A stretch of 64,000 nucleotides of DNA from the IMG/VR virus record IMGVR_UViG_3300032080_000002, positions 1 through 64,000 of that record, one strand, 5' to 3'. The notes beneath the pieces were generated by a model. That model made no database searches, was not told where the DNA came from, and saw only the letters and a program-made list of their open reading frames with translations. The stretch comes from a virus. Below are positions 49,801 through 55,747 of the stretch, in pieces; position 1 is the stretch's first letter, and every line of letters begins with the position of its first letter. The translations under genes were made by a program, and so were the position numbers.

Positions 49801-50141
49801 AAATTGAAACTGATATTCTAGCTAAGAAATATGCAGCAGGAACAATAAACGATCAGGATATTGCTAATAAATTCAATGAAATGAAAGTTCAATATTTAGA
49901 GAAAGCTTATAAAAGATTGAACGATAAAATTTCAGGCAAGGCTTCCGATACTAGAATTTATGACATTAAATATTCAACCTCAAATTCTAATGTAGCCAAA
50001 GCAATTTTGATTAAGCAATATTTTCCTGAAGTTTATGAAAATTCTATTGAAGGTGATGCGATAAGAACTGAATTAAAACAGTTTAAAATATTTTCAAAAG
50101 ACGTTCAGCAAGAACTAGTCAATATTGCAGAAAATGAATAA
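40899..50141 (+). CDS. giant polyvalent virion protein: metallopeptidase + ADP-ribosyltransferase + LPD38 (3080 aa)
   Basis: Built from several parts. (a) Residues 1-200: disordered Thr/Pro/Gln-rich. (b) About 330-960: helical region with amphipathic Ala/Gly-rich stretches (GGAISGTTSRLSTALANS), as in ejected proteins. (c) About 985-1110: low-complexity Gln/Thr/Asn linker. (d) HEFSH at 1537-1541 in PIHEFSHLWEQLMP: zinc-metallopeptidase motif. (e) NFKNWFGDWENNP then LDENGEPKVYYHGS (H1736) and LYFTDDIQYAEKF: the ART-PolyVal ADP-ribosyltransferase layout. (f) About 1905-1995: basic coiled coil. (g) About 2469-2680: TGYNPTFAFTNTPRDFMQTL and MPYLNAATQGTRVAVDAFRRD, the LPD38-type domain, then a hydrophobic helix. 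Large polyvalent proteins are injected with phage DNA, so this likely delivers enzymes into the host. No RNA polymerase motif is seen. Confidence 0.8.
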   Translation: MNQELIPLFNQYKSVNPAVTEEMFTETYNNFGESYIITIQEEIKKKVEPSDSEQPIIPDVVTEQLSGQPTNQVDQRFEQATTQPILPKENSTESVSISAAPLLGSDSTSPLDIPVNLEQTSEPVLKPIQVAPVFPGSTQPNNNLDLLAGKDNTTTETSPSVFKPMTEEETSLESEAQTAKEAETNIFLKQFSDKDYLNSKIPPVEKGIEYTAWVTSPEEVQKSNDNLSALEKKGDVVINGIDEKTGNFKYEILSDSYEQDFNQYITNLNSAAGEENVDRARFNQGNIGNTPQASESVDYLNELQKEYGVLFTEEQVQQLGTPETRRQLEINLETEKRLKENPDLDYNIVLQQVTSEKQGLSEQQKLAVGNSYVRDMFTGTPDNFREDEKDEYRFYQQYFNSPENIAEFGDFMHDTGKAMFDSSWIKSNQTKKEQIRRKEMFETFLNWKGRNDRLDLEINQRAFEDSEAKAKKYRVDNNIEAYQSEVENMNGYLSNYNSVNDKLQVRNQEYQSIQNNFSKALKTQKERDEFQLRVQNGETSANVQNVLGNVLLGAETSVQNAVTGILRIASVPLGEGNVSDAIDILSEPISVGNVNIARISDKVVNYKQGNKSFKEVNGTLYGINNDGTLSRANNTSINDLQKVSEESEYNVSGLAFVTSKMLADILITQRVGGAISGTTSRLSTALANSKRIASVFGEESQLAKLASSYARISNSPSSAMVNGWTVQMYNDNYMAAKQGGIQSDLNAHLYAATTSYALALIQKINPDTNFLKTINTEQKAIVSALMENNTQKALLAIESFSKKALTNTSKELVEENIQQLTQDFINLTINTAKNKNLQVSDVQGYKDTFVGTIVPSIIASGLGGRVNSAEVGGRKLDITNLTRNELVTELARTQEGISLLEDFRDNSFFTSQENEANKIIDEVKLRQKYINKIPDAEKYSTQTINEVIPLLQEIDNKKQKQSTAEDTFKERIQQEVQTISTEVNSLLDNDQNNEQTTQPSQESETVQEQASIIESQPEQITTPTVAESSINTTENASQENNQNITEQTVTETPIQFGNQTNDTIENIQPTQSQANQTAQTVQIDETVFNDDNENITEEKLDKSGNELSSAVSLFESFNAPSQESVSTEIQTVTPTQNSRVSTNGKYNVVERTSDNGSTSFELLDINDNPVKLTNKQKDVYVAEYINSKEYPETEIDLVEGMQPDEVVKETIDKTQNPKELAQVIVSTPQFDSQAVVGSKDWAIAQVIGGNNVSRQSFIENDDANNITNAIGRTYFGKNKSGKSLDNIAQEASEQLTGDYSGESVTPQDIVYFIKAYPNDPSKAERPNNPLYDEAVAKFISLTGQNPTKNLLDKLIPAQSIEATRLNLQSAESEYNNLTAEQQNALSQEYDNWFSGLSNEQKTEELNKTYPDYEQSNGQNNIESPNQSTPNGSGESNQNASNEQTAEAQRQQGNQDVNTISESDFNSLIEQLKKPFKNAFNNLNVTTNLEEATQRANELGENTTDLELNANGNIYGFKLSDGTIYINPNNLNANTPIHEFSHLWEQLMPNAWKTGLATFKETATGKRIFNQLKSEGNYSNLTDDQIWSEALNTHIGNYGEWRNNNPKGKMKEFADWIKRTFAKIGNYFGIKTTPETNLRNFTEGVLGDLLGEREINAEVSIQNAISTNNETKRIKEESIQNGTFLNAPNGNKSKLNEDQWLSVRTKNFKNWFGDWENNPNESSKLLDENGEPKVYYHGSPTLFDSFSDRTDLYFTDDIQYAEKFSNYDNRNKIQKAIGGKATPKVYEVFINARELNRDYRFENSFGETIILQNPNQIKSAIDNVGTYSNGDNRIQFSKGNLDKNVIPKNTFAKVVNATSSQGKQAGFDELTNSSWFNNLRDSAKEGITVDNFHNLMLDQAKLIQDNDAVRRENIRKQASEKTKEKVAKVKQDAKEKIADIIDKYKKKIADIKADAKKSARDKSLEQKRALRTAVKDIKSHLASNLYIGRITPTETNRLIRKASEIGTRKDISAAVNEFTKLYDDIRAKAESRLKQKEFTLDEYNELKPIIEEAIDNNKSLADIYNAIRSLALSNKRAGVLNEMYETQIQNIYNEINNERLTPEEAYAQMKAKQNEALESIQDKRTRQQKIKSAVRSFIKYVSDRQYLPKKLLQEIGANNTVNRMITMAGSSSRASEIYSQLDKKIFKGLKLEDKTELNAMIIAKRILSIEKNRLDRGLPPIKHPYANPIKALEEMKSKLGDAKYSDLENRATEYFKAFKNILGDMRDNGLISQDSYDNMLDIDYQPRIFIDRLLNAEGNLDEDGNFQNFSGQNGGLKSEIIKSLDGGSDSAIIDNAEWLLKTALSSRYKAMAMNEINRRFMTDEFWKAKDRFDNIDPQNFANKADQKFYEYFKELQPKIKDNPIIGITEAGNPKYQYDSTPQGFKKAYYYVDGVRNEFFLAEDFHQEWHDVKEGLIFDPQAKGLINKWSGAGLIKAMATGYNPTFAFTNTPRDFMQTLVFSPEYSNNLLMGTFQLGYDQVKSITRMFKSDFQGKEDAIFQKYIEYGGGMDFLHVQGLLDNEQKTSKAIQKVLDSNIFQVATLMKLSKWSEMMTRMAIFERSIQNQLKDLGVKSLDDISTENQKDDIYYQAVASARSIMDFNQGGKLTKDLDAVMPYLNAATQGTRVAVDAFRRDPLNTSIRMFQAGGLMAATSIGVSYALLAMARQIGDDDEDDKKSINEIILNAYDGLSQYQRANYINIVLPSKNDKGERHVFKIAKTQFVAPLSYLMEEGLLGVMRKIEGKPEKDFTKVMKETGWVANKNMTPIEFAKPQNFITSVATKNPLMKASLTYVTGYDFFKDEVVTFDIKKSNFPRELEGYKDDNVEDFYKGIGELTGGSPARTKAFVESIVTTPETNPFVTMMYGGADLTNAVIQGNSKTEVAQEVKENIAKVFTKRLIGQASDFNRMRREREEVEKEVNKAILIDEKIKIETDILAKKYAAGTINDQDIANKFNEMKVQYLEKAYKRLNDKISGKASDTRIYDIKYSTSNSNVAKAILIKQYFPEVYENSIEGDAIRTELKQFKIFSKDVQQELVNIAENE

Positions 50142-50148
50142 TAAGAAA

Positions 50149-50178
50149 ATCCCCGCTTTAATCAGTGGGGATATTTTT
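50149..50178. terminator. terminator after the giant gene
   Basis: ATCCCCGC/GTGGGGAT stem (eight pairs) with a TTTAATCA loop, then ATTTTTT. Rightward terminator for the operon and convergent end for the leftward fibre operon. Confidence 0.8.
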
Positions 50179-50580
50179 TAATCTTTCTAAATTATGAATC
50201 ATCTTCAATCTATTTTCGTAGCTTCCATTGAAAGTGTATTTCAAAGTTTTCTCACGGAGCTCAATCATGGATTCTATTGTCTGACATTTAAATCCATTAA
50301 CCATAATAAACTTTGGCTTTACAACATCAATAAAAATATCTATCAACACACTCTTTAAAGGAATCAAAGCACGGTCTCCGGAAAGCCCATAGAATGAGTT
50401 ATCAAAACTAGTGTGTACGTAACCAAATTCTTTTAAAGGATTAATATTTGTGATTGAAATATCAATATCATTTAATTCATTTTTATAACCTTGAATGTAT
50501 TCAGATGCGCCACCAACAAATATTACGTCATCAATTTCAGATAGCTTTTTTAAAGCCTCTTTTTTTGAAATATTAAGCAT
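50158..50580 (-). CDS. nucleotidyltransferase-fold protein (140 aa)
   Basis: The start overlaps the upstream stop (ATGCTTAA), so MLNISKKEALKKLSEIDD at 50580 is used. VIFVGGASEYIQGYKNELNDIDISI has the NTase signature GG-x-S... D-x-D (minimal nucleotidyltransferase fold). LIDIFIDVVKPKF gives the third acidic strand, and a C-terminal helix pair follows. In a tail-fibre operon the role is unclear: it could modify a fibre, a tRNA or a host protein. Activity inferred only. Confidence 0.6.
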   Translation of the reverse strand: MLNISKKEALKKLSEIDDVIFVGGASEYIQGYKNELNDIDISITNINPLKEFGYVHTSFDNSFYGLSGDRALIPLKSVLIDIFIDVVKPKFIMVNGFKCQTIESMIELREKTLKYTFNGSYENRLKMIHNLERLKNIPTD

Positions 50581-51412
50581 TGTCAACTTGTAAACTAAAA
50601 TAAACCCAATTATCAATTCCGTTCAAACTAAATTGAAAAACATAATAAGCAGGAACAGGTTGGGAAGGATATCCGTATGGATAAGCTGCAGGATCTGAAA
50701 TTCCAGAAGCAGATAAAGTAGCAGTTAAATCAGTATTTACATCCATAATCTCCATTAAAATTAATGCGCCTGAGTTTTGTTTTGACAAACCAATCTCAGG
50801 GCTACCACCATCAGTCGTCATTCTTACATAACCGATATTAGTATTTAATACCTGTGCAAAACTGAAACTAACTTCACCAGTACAATAAACATCATAATTA
50901 GTTGGTGAATTTCCTGTATTACTACAAGTCTGAGGAATATATAAATCATATTTTTCTCCAATAGAAACCTGGGCATCAACCATATTTAACTTTACTGATG
51001 CTATAATATTATTTGAAACTAATCCACAGAATCTTTCTATTCGAAATTCTGTTAAATAATTTCCGGAAAATTGATTGTTAAAATCACCTTCTGCATTAAA
51101 TTTCAATACTTTATTATCAGTTAAATCTCTCACCAAAATCATTTGACCGACAAACACATTTGAATATATCGGATTTCCTGCATTTGGATTAGTTAAATAA
51201 AACAACCTTCCTTTGTCTGGAAGAGATAATATTTTTATTTTATCATTTTGCCATATCCCACAAGTTACCTGGTAACAATAATCACTGAAAGGATTACTGT
51301 CAACATTTAAATAACCATCATCTTTAAATTGACTATAATTTGTCAGCGAATTATAATTACGACTTATAATTAATTCTTTAAAACCTTTATTTCTAATTAT
51401 AAACTCTCCCAT
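50573..51412 (-). CDS. fibre/decoration protein with Ig/cadherin-like part (279 aa)
   Basis: Beta-rich throughout. Residues about 60-125 (KILSLPDKGRLFYL, GNPIYSNVFVGQMILV, KVLKFNAEGDFNNQFSGNYLTEFRI) follow the 'LPx-G-L...G..v..G..i....L.F.p' pattern of cadherin-like repeats seen more fully in the upstream proteins. The C-terminal domain (about 170-279) is another beta sandwich (YYVFQFSLNGIDNWVYFSLQ). Probably a virion surface protein; no enzyme motif. Part of the leftward operon from late promoter P4. Confidence 0.55.
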   Translation of the reverse strand: MGEFIIRNKGFKELIISRNYNSLTNYSQFKDDGYLNVDSNPFSDYCYQVTCGIWQNDKIKILSLPDKGRLFYLTNPNAGNPIYSNVFVGQMILVRDLTDNKVLKFNAEGDFNNQFSGNYLTEFRIERFCGLVSNNIIASVKLNMVDAQVSIGEKYDLYIPQTCSNTGNSPTNYDVYCTGEVSFSFAQVLNTNIGYVRMTTDGGSPEIGLSKQNSGALILMEIMDVNTDLTATLSASGISDPAAYPYGYPSQPVPAYYVFQFSLNGIDNWVYFSLQVDNA

Positions 51413-51414
51413 TA

Positions 51415-51756
51415 TTATATTGTTGAATTAATTGTAAAATTAATATCATAATTTGCCGCACCTGTTATTGTGAAATTTGTTGTTCCCGATGCAGAGACAC
51501 CATGAAGATATTCCACAACAATAATTCCATTATTAATATCATCGATATTAAACTGATCTCCTATATTCATATCTACTCCGGATTTTCTATAAATAACTGC
51601 AGGATCAAAAGAGTTTATAGTCCATAAATTAACCGAAAAACCATCAATTATTCCCGAAAATAGATTGTCTAACGTTGAATCTACAATATGAGTTTCCCAC
51701 GATGCACCAATATTTATCTCTTTGTATCCTGTAATTTTTAGTATTAAATCTGGCAT
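51415..51756 (-). CDS. small beta-sandwich virion protein (113 aa)
   Basis: Contains WTINSFDPAVIYRKSG then MNIGDQFNIDDINNGIIVVEYL, which follows the same 'G..v..Gd.f...di..g.i.f' pattern as the Ig/cadherin-like neighbours, but short. A single compact domain, likely a decoration or fibre component. Placed 2 nt before the 279-aa gene. Confidence 0.5.
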   Translation of the reverse strand: MPDLILKITGYKEINIGASWETHIVDSTLDNLFSGIIDGFSVNLWTINSFDPAVIYRKSGVDMNIGDQFNIDDINNGIIVVEYLHGVSASGTTNFTITGAANYDINFTINSTI

Positions 51757-51762
51757 AATTAT

Positions 51763-52401
51763 TTAATTTGAAATATTACCATTTATATCTTTCGCTTTCC
51801 ATGTATTATCTTTTTCATAATAAGCATCCTGATCAACACTTACATATTTCAGGTTTCCAGAACTTACATCACTCATATTTATCCACGTCCCTTCTATATA
51901 AGGCGATCCATTAAATTCATATCCAGTAACAACTCCAAATATTGCCACTTCAGATAAAGAGTCTAAATCAAAATCTTCGTAAGCATCTGTAAAATCAGTA
52001 TTTAAAAATGTATAAATTGACCTGTTTTCTATATCTTTTATTATATCTTCTGCAATTGGCTTAGAATTATAACTCACCCCAATTATTATAGGACTTGAAT
52101 CAAAATCAAAATTTATATTTTGATCACCTTGTGTAGCTGAAACCGTATGAGTCAAGTTTACATCAAGAACTCCTGATCCTGATAAAGTCTGATTTGATGC
52201 TGCTGTAATTTGTATATATCCATCAACACCAGGGCTTAAATGCGTATAAAGCACATCTCCAAAAAGAACTTGTTGACCAGAACCATTTGTATAAGGAATT
52301 GATAGAATTTTTGTAGTAGTAGTACCTCTTATAAATTCTATAAATGTATTTGAAAAAACTAAATCTTCTCTCGCTGCTATCCTAAATCGTAATATACCCA
52401 T
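51763..52401 (-). CDS. fibre/decoration protein with C-terminal shared module (212 aa)
   Basis: N-terminal beta domain (about 1-110). The C-terminal module (about 112-212: SKPIAEDIIKDIENRSIYTF, DFTDAYEDFDLDSLSEVAIFG, YEFNGSPYIEGTWINM, KDNTWKAKDINGNIS) is homologous by eye to the ends of the proteins at 52414 and 53216. The alignment of P(P/I)xxEDI-xxLxNR, DxDGDxxxxI, YxLNGxxxxxG and KAxDxxGxxS is unbroken. It looks like a cadherin/Ig-like virion adhesion module. Confidence 0.65.
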   Translation of the reverse strand: MGILRFRIAAREDLVFSNTFIEFIRGTTTTKILSIPYTNGSGQQVLFGDVLYTHLSPGVDGYIQITAASNQTLSGSGVLDVNLTHTVSATQGDQNINFDFDSSPIIIGVSYNSKPIAEDIIKDIENRSIYTFLNTDFTDAYEDFDLDSLSEVAIFGVVTGYEFNGSPYIEGTWINMSDVSSGNLKYVSVDQDAYYEKDNTWKAKDINGNISN

Positions 52402-52413
52402 TTTTTATTTTTT

Positions 52414-53097
52414 TTATATTGAGATACTTCCTGCTGAATCTACAGCTTTCCATATAGTTGCATCTTCATTGTAATTATCTGTGTCCGGTGCAGTAAATAT
52501 TAGTTGATTGCTTTCTATTGCTGATCTTGGTATTTGCGTTCCACTAATTATTGGAAGTCCATTCAATGTGTAATTTGAAGTGTTGCCCTCAATTATTACC
52601 GCCGCAAGAGTGTCACCATCAATATCACTGAAATGATTCAGAAACATATTTATATCCAAAACTTTATCTTCTCTATTATTTAGATCTACAATAATATCTT
52701 CTGCGACCGGAGGATTATTAATTTGTGGAACAGAAACTATTAATGAATAAATCGCATAATTCGCATTTATAGATATTTGATAATTAGGTGATAGGTTTGT
52801 TCCTAGATAGATTCCATCATAATAAACAGGAATATTTAAAGTTTGATTTGCACCAATTGAAAAATCTTTAATACTCGCAATAAAATTACTTCCATTTGTC
52901 GTATCTGAGAATAATTCCATTCCTAAAATATTGAAAGGAACACTACAAATATTTATTACAGATATAGTAATTTGATCTATATCTTGGTAATCAAAACCCT
53001 GAATAATACCATCACTGTAATTTACATTAGCACTTAGCTTAACGCAATCTATAGCAGTCATAGTCTTAGCTGAAACGAACGCTCTGATCTTATTCAT
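52414..53097 (-). CDS. fibre/decoration protein with C-terminal shared module (227 aa)
   Basis: Start set at MNKIRAFVSAKTMTAIDCVKL (53097); the upstream frame would run through the promoter. First gene after late promoter P4. The N-terminal beta domain (about 1-130) contains YYDGIYLGTNLSP. The C-terminal module (about 131-227: NPPVAEDIIVDLNNREDKVL, FSDIDGDTLAAVIIEG, NYTLNGLPIISG, IWKAVDSAGSIS) is the clearest copy of the module shared with 51763 and 53216. Ca-binding-like DxDGD suggests a cadherin/Ig-type fold. Confidence 0.65.
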   Translation of the reverse strand: MNKIRAFVSAKTMTAIDCVKLSANVNYSDGIIQGFDYQDIDQITISVINICSVPFNILGMELFSDTTNGSNFIASIKDFSIGANQTLNIPVYYDGIYLGTNLSPNYQISINANYAIYSLIVSVPQINNPPVAEDIIVDLNNREDKVLDINMFLNHFSDIDGDTLAAVIIEGNTSNYTLNGLPIISGTQIPRSAIESNQLIFTAPDTDNYNEDATIWKAVDSAGSISI

Positions 53098-53117
53098 AAT
53101 TATCAATATATAATACA

Positions 53118-53157
53118 CAAATATATCTGAATTATTCATTTTTATGCAACTTGCTAA
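53118..53157 (-). promoter_or_regulatory. late promoter P4 (leftward fibre operon)
   Basis: On the minus strand TTAGCAA starts at 53157 and TATATTTG starts at 53125, 32 nt apart. This copy also has a TTG 21 nt before the -7 box, so it could be used by the unmodified host polymerase as well. Confidence 0.8.
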
Positions 53158-53159
53158 CA

Positions 53160-53199
53160 TTAGCAAACCTATTAATTTTTACACATAGTATTATTTTTG
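53160..53199 (+). promoter_or_regulatory. late promoter P5 (rightward fibre/lysis operon)
   Basis: TTAGCAA starts at 53160 and TATTTTTG starts at 53192, 32 nt apart. With P4 it forms a back-to-back pair: TTGCTAA-CA-TTAGCAA (53151-53166, with its 5' arm shared) is a perfect inverted repeat. Confidence 0.8.
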
Positions 53200-53215
53200 A
53201 AACAAATAAAAGAAT

Positions 53216-53713
53216 ATGGCAACGCCGATCACTGATTATGTAAATTTAGATGACTATGTAATGATATTTCAAGATGGATGTATTAAAAATATTCGTTTTG
53301 AAGATTTTATTAGTGGTATTTCATTAGGTGGATTTAGCGTTTGTCAAGCTTGGCTTAATTGCGTAGGTGGTATTGGAGTATTTCCAGGAGAAGTTCCAGT
53401 TAATGAGCCACCAACAATGGAGGATTTGTTTATTCCTTTGCAAAATAGAGAGCAAAATAGAATATTCACATCTGATGATTTTTTAAGTAGATATTATGAT
53501 GCTGAAGGCGATGCTTTTGGTAAAATAATAATTACAGGTGGAGACGTTACTGGTTATAGCTTAAATGGAGTCGCGGTTTACATAGGAATGCTTATTCCTG
53601 TAAATCAATTAACAAGTCTACAATTTGATGCTAAAAATCAAGATGCTTCTTATACGCAAGATTTATTTTTTGAAGCCTATGATATTAATAATGTAAAAGC
53701 AATAAGCATATAA
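53216..53713 (+). CDS. fibre/decoration protein with C-terminal shared module (165 aa)
   Basis: First gene after P5. A short N-terminal region (about 1-65, CQAWLNCVGGIGVFPGE) is followed by the shared module at about 66-165: NEPPTMEDLFIPLQNREQNR, YYDAEGDAFGKIIITGG, GYSLNGVAVYIGMLIPV, FEAYDINNVKAISI. It is homologous by eye to the modules in the two divergent genes. It may form one half of an alternative or complementary pair of surface adhesins. Coupled to the next gene (stop at 53711-53713, ATG 53713). Confidence 0.65.
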   Translation: MATPITDYVNLDDYVMIFQDGCIKNIRFEDFISGISLGGFSVCQAWLNCVGGIGVFPGEVPVNEPPTMEDLFIPLQNREQNRIFTSDDFLSRYYDAEGDAFGKIIITGGDVTGYSLNGVAVYIGMLIPVNQLTSLQFDAKNQDASYTQDLFFEAYDINNVKAISI

Positions 53714-54117
53714 TGGAATTACAAGAATTCTTAGAGGAAAACTCTGAATTAAAACTTTTAAAATGGGTTGAAATAATAGCACAAGAAAATCTTGCTGTAA
53801 AGTCAGATTCCATGTATATAATACCAACTGATACTACTTATTGTGACGTGGTTTTCATAGATTCAAATGGCGGTAAAAGAAAGATTGGAGGCACTTCTTA
53901 TGAGCAAGTTCTAGAAAAATTTGCATTATTAGATGGTTCTAATTTTACAGAAGAGGATATTGAGGCTTTTAAAGAAAAATTAAATATACAAAACGGAGAA
54001 CTTTCAGTATTAAATTTCAATGTAAATGATGATATGCATTTAATAATGAATTTAGAAACTAATACAGATTTAAATTTCGAAATAGACAATAACGGACACT
54101 TAATACTTACAAATTAA
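53713..54117 (+). CDS. tail-fibre-type protein (134 aa)
   Basis: Contains the fibre-like signature SYEQVLEKFALLDGSNFTEEDIEAFKEKL, as found in phage tail fibre proteins. It is preceded by a beta domain (SMYIIPTDTTYCDVVFIDSNGG) and followed by short repeated beta segments. Likely a structural fibre or adaptor next to the SGNH tail protein. Length is short, so it may be a chaperone or collar of that fibre. Confidence 0.6.
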   Translation: MELQEFLEENSELKLLKWVEIIAQENLAVKSDSMYIIPTDTTYCDVVFIDSNGGKRKIGGTSYEQVLEKFALLDGSNFTEEDIEAFKEKLNIQNGELSVLNFNVNDDMHLIMNLETNTDLNFEIDNNGHLILTN

Positions 54118-54118
54118 T

Positions 54119-55687
54119 ATGGCAACAGATTTAGGGAAAATAGCAATAACATTAGAAGGTTCTTTTGATCCTGATCAAATATATAATAAACTAGACCAAG
54201 TAACTAATAACGGTAGTTCTTATACGTCTAAAATAGATAATAATGATCAACCTTTATCCAATCCAAATGCTTGGCAAATCTCTGCCGAAAAAGGCATAGA
54301 TGGAATCGACGGTGTTGATGGAACAAACGCACAGTCTTTTAATTATAAAAATAATGTTGACAGCTATTCAAATTTACCTGCTAGTGGTAATCTTATAAAT
54401 GATGCTTATTATAACTTAGAAGATAATTTATTATATGTTTATAACGGAACATCTTTCCCAATTGAGGGCAGCGGTATAAATTTAAAAGGAGTAAACGGAA
54501 CAGCAGAAATACCTGTTTGGATAGCGCAACCTTATTTACAAAATGCATTAGTACAAAATAATGGAGTTTATCAAGCATTGGAAGATACATTATCGACAGA
54601 CGTACCAGGAATATCTTTAAAATGGACAGCTTTAAAAATAAAACCTGAGAGTATAGGGGCAATTGAAGTTTTTGAGGAAATAAATGTAAGTCTTACATTT
54701 ACAGATAATGCGTATATTGACGAGGATGGAGTTTTACAAACACTATCTTCTTACGAAGTTTCTGATTTTATAGAATTACCTTTAGGAGAAAATGAGATAG
54801 AAGTTGATTATGGTTCTATGTTAACTATAGCTGAATTTAGTTCTAACAGTATGGATTCTTTTATAAGAAACGTTGGCACAGGTGGATTCCCAAATCCTGA
54901 TGAGATTCCGTTTAACTACACACCAACCGATTCAGAGGTAAAGTTTGTCAGATATAGTCATTATAAATTAAATGGTACTGCTTATTTTAAAATTACAAAT
55001 AATAGATATGAATTACCGTGGCTAAAAACAAACACGAATGAAGTAGATGAATTCCCTAAAATCTGTAAGATAGGAGATGTTAAATTACTAGATTTCAATG
55101 ATTATACCCTTACAGGTAATGTTATAATATCAGGAGACAGCACAATTGCTTCCTATTTAGGAGGTTCGGCATTAGCTTCAATAATTGAAAACACGGGTGT
55201 AATGACAGACATTTCAGAGCCAGGTGAAAATATTGAAGAACAAGTTGACCGATGGAATGCTTTATCATCACAAGTTAAATCAGCAGCTAATTTTGTTTTC
55301 GTCCAAATCGGTTTGAATAATATTAATATTCCAGCAACACCAACCACTACAATTATAGCCGAATTAAATTCCTATATTCAGACGATTAATACTGAATCTC
55401 CAAACGCATTCATTGTTGTTGGTCAGATGTTACCTTGTAAAGCTCGTTGGATTGCATCTTTTGGTGAAACGAATGGAAATTTAGCCCATAAACAATGGGA
55501 AGAGATAAATAAAGAAATGTTGTCAATATCAAATGTAAATAGTTTTGCAACAGTCCACACTTGGCTCTTAAATGATGGGAAGGGCAACCTAAGAGCTGAA
55601 TTTGAAACATCAGCTAATGATCATATACATGACAATACTAACGGTAGGAAAATGAATGCTTATAGTTGGTTAATAAGTGTTTATTGA
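54119..55687 (+). CDS. tail fibre/spike with SGNH (GDSL-like) hydrolase domain (522 aa)
   Basis: N-terminal virion-binding part (1-160), with a collagen-like stretch KGIDGIDGVDGTNAQ and a Tyr/Asn-rich section, then a beta region. The hydrolase occupies about 330-522. The GDST at 339-342 gives the nucleophile S341 (block I), FVQIGLNN gives N400 (block III), and NDHIHDNTNG gives D501 and H504 (block V DxxH). The Ser-Asn-Asp-His set is complete. SGNH enzymes on tails usually de-acetylate or de-esterify surface polysaccharides during adsorption, so it is a host-specificity determinant. Substrate unknown. Confidence 0.85.
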   Translation: MATDLGKIAITLEGSFDPDQIYNKLDQVTNNGSSYTSKIDNNDQPLSNPNAWQISAEKGIDGIDGVDGTNAQSFNYKNNVDSYSNLPASGNLINDAYYNLEDNLLYVYNGTSFPIEGSGINLKGVNGTAEIPVWIAQPYLQNALVQNNGVYQALEDTLSTDVPGISLKWTALKIKPESIGAIEVFEEINVSLTFTDNAYIDEDGVLQTLSSYEVSDFIELPLGENEIEVDYGSMLTIAEFSSNSMDSFIRNVGTGGFPNPDEIPFNYTPTDSEVKFVRYSHYKLNGTAYFKITNNRYELPWLKTNTNEVDEFPKICKIGDVKLLDFNDYTLTGNVIISGDSTIASYLGGSALASIIENTGVMTDISEPGENIEEQVDRWNALSSQVKSAANFVFVQIGLNNINIPATPTTTIIAELNSYIQTINTESPNAFIVVGQMLPCKARWIASFGETNGNLAHKQWEEINKEMLSISNVNSFATVHTWLLNDGKGNLRAEFETSANDHIHDNTNGRKMNAYSWLISVY

Positions 55688-55747
55688 AATGCAAAAACAT
55701 AACCCTATACAGAAACTCACCTCTTTTCAATTTAGAAGATTGATTTT

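Noticed and set aside
40899-50141. RNA polymerase domain in the giant protein, as in crAss-like phages
   Set aside because: No DxDGD-type catalytic motif of the double-psi-barrel polymerases is visible anywhere in the 3080 residues.
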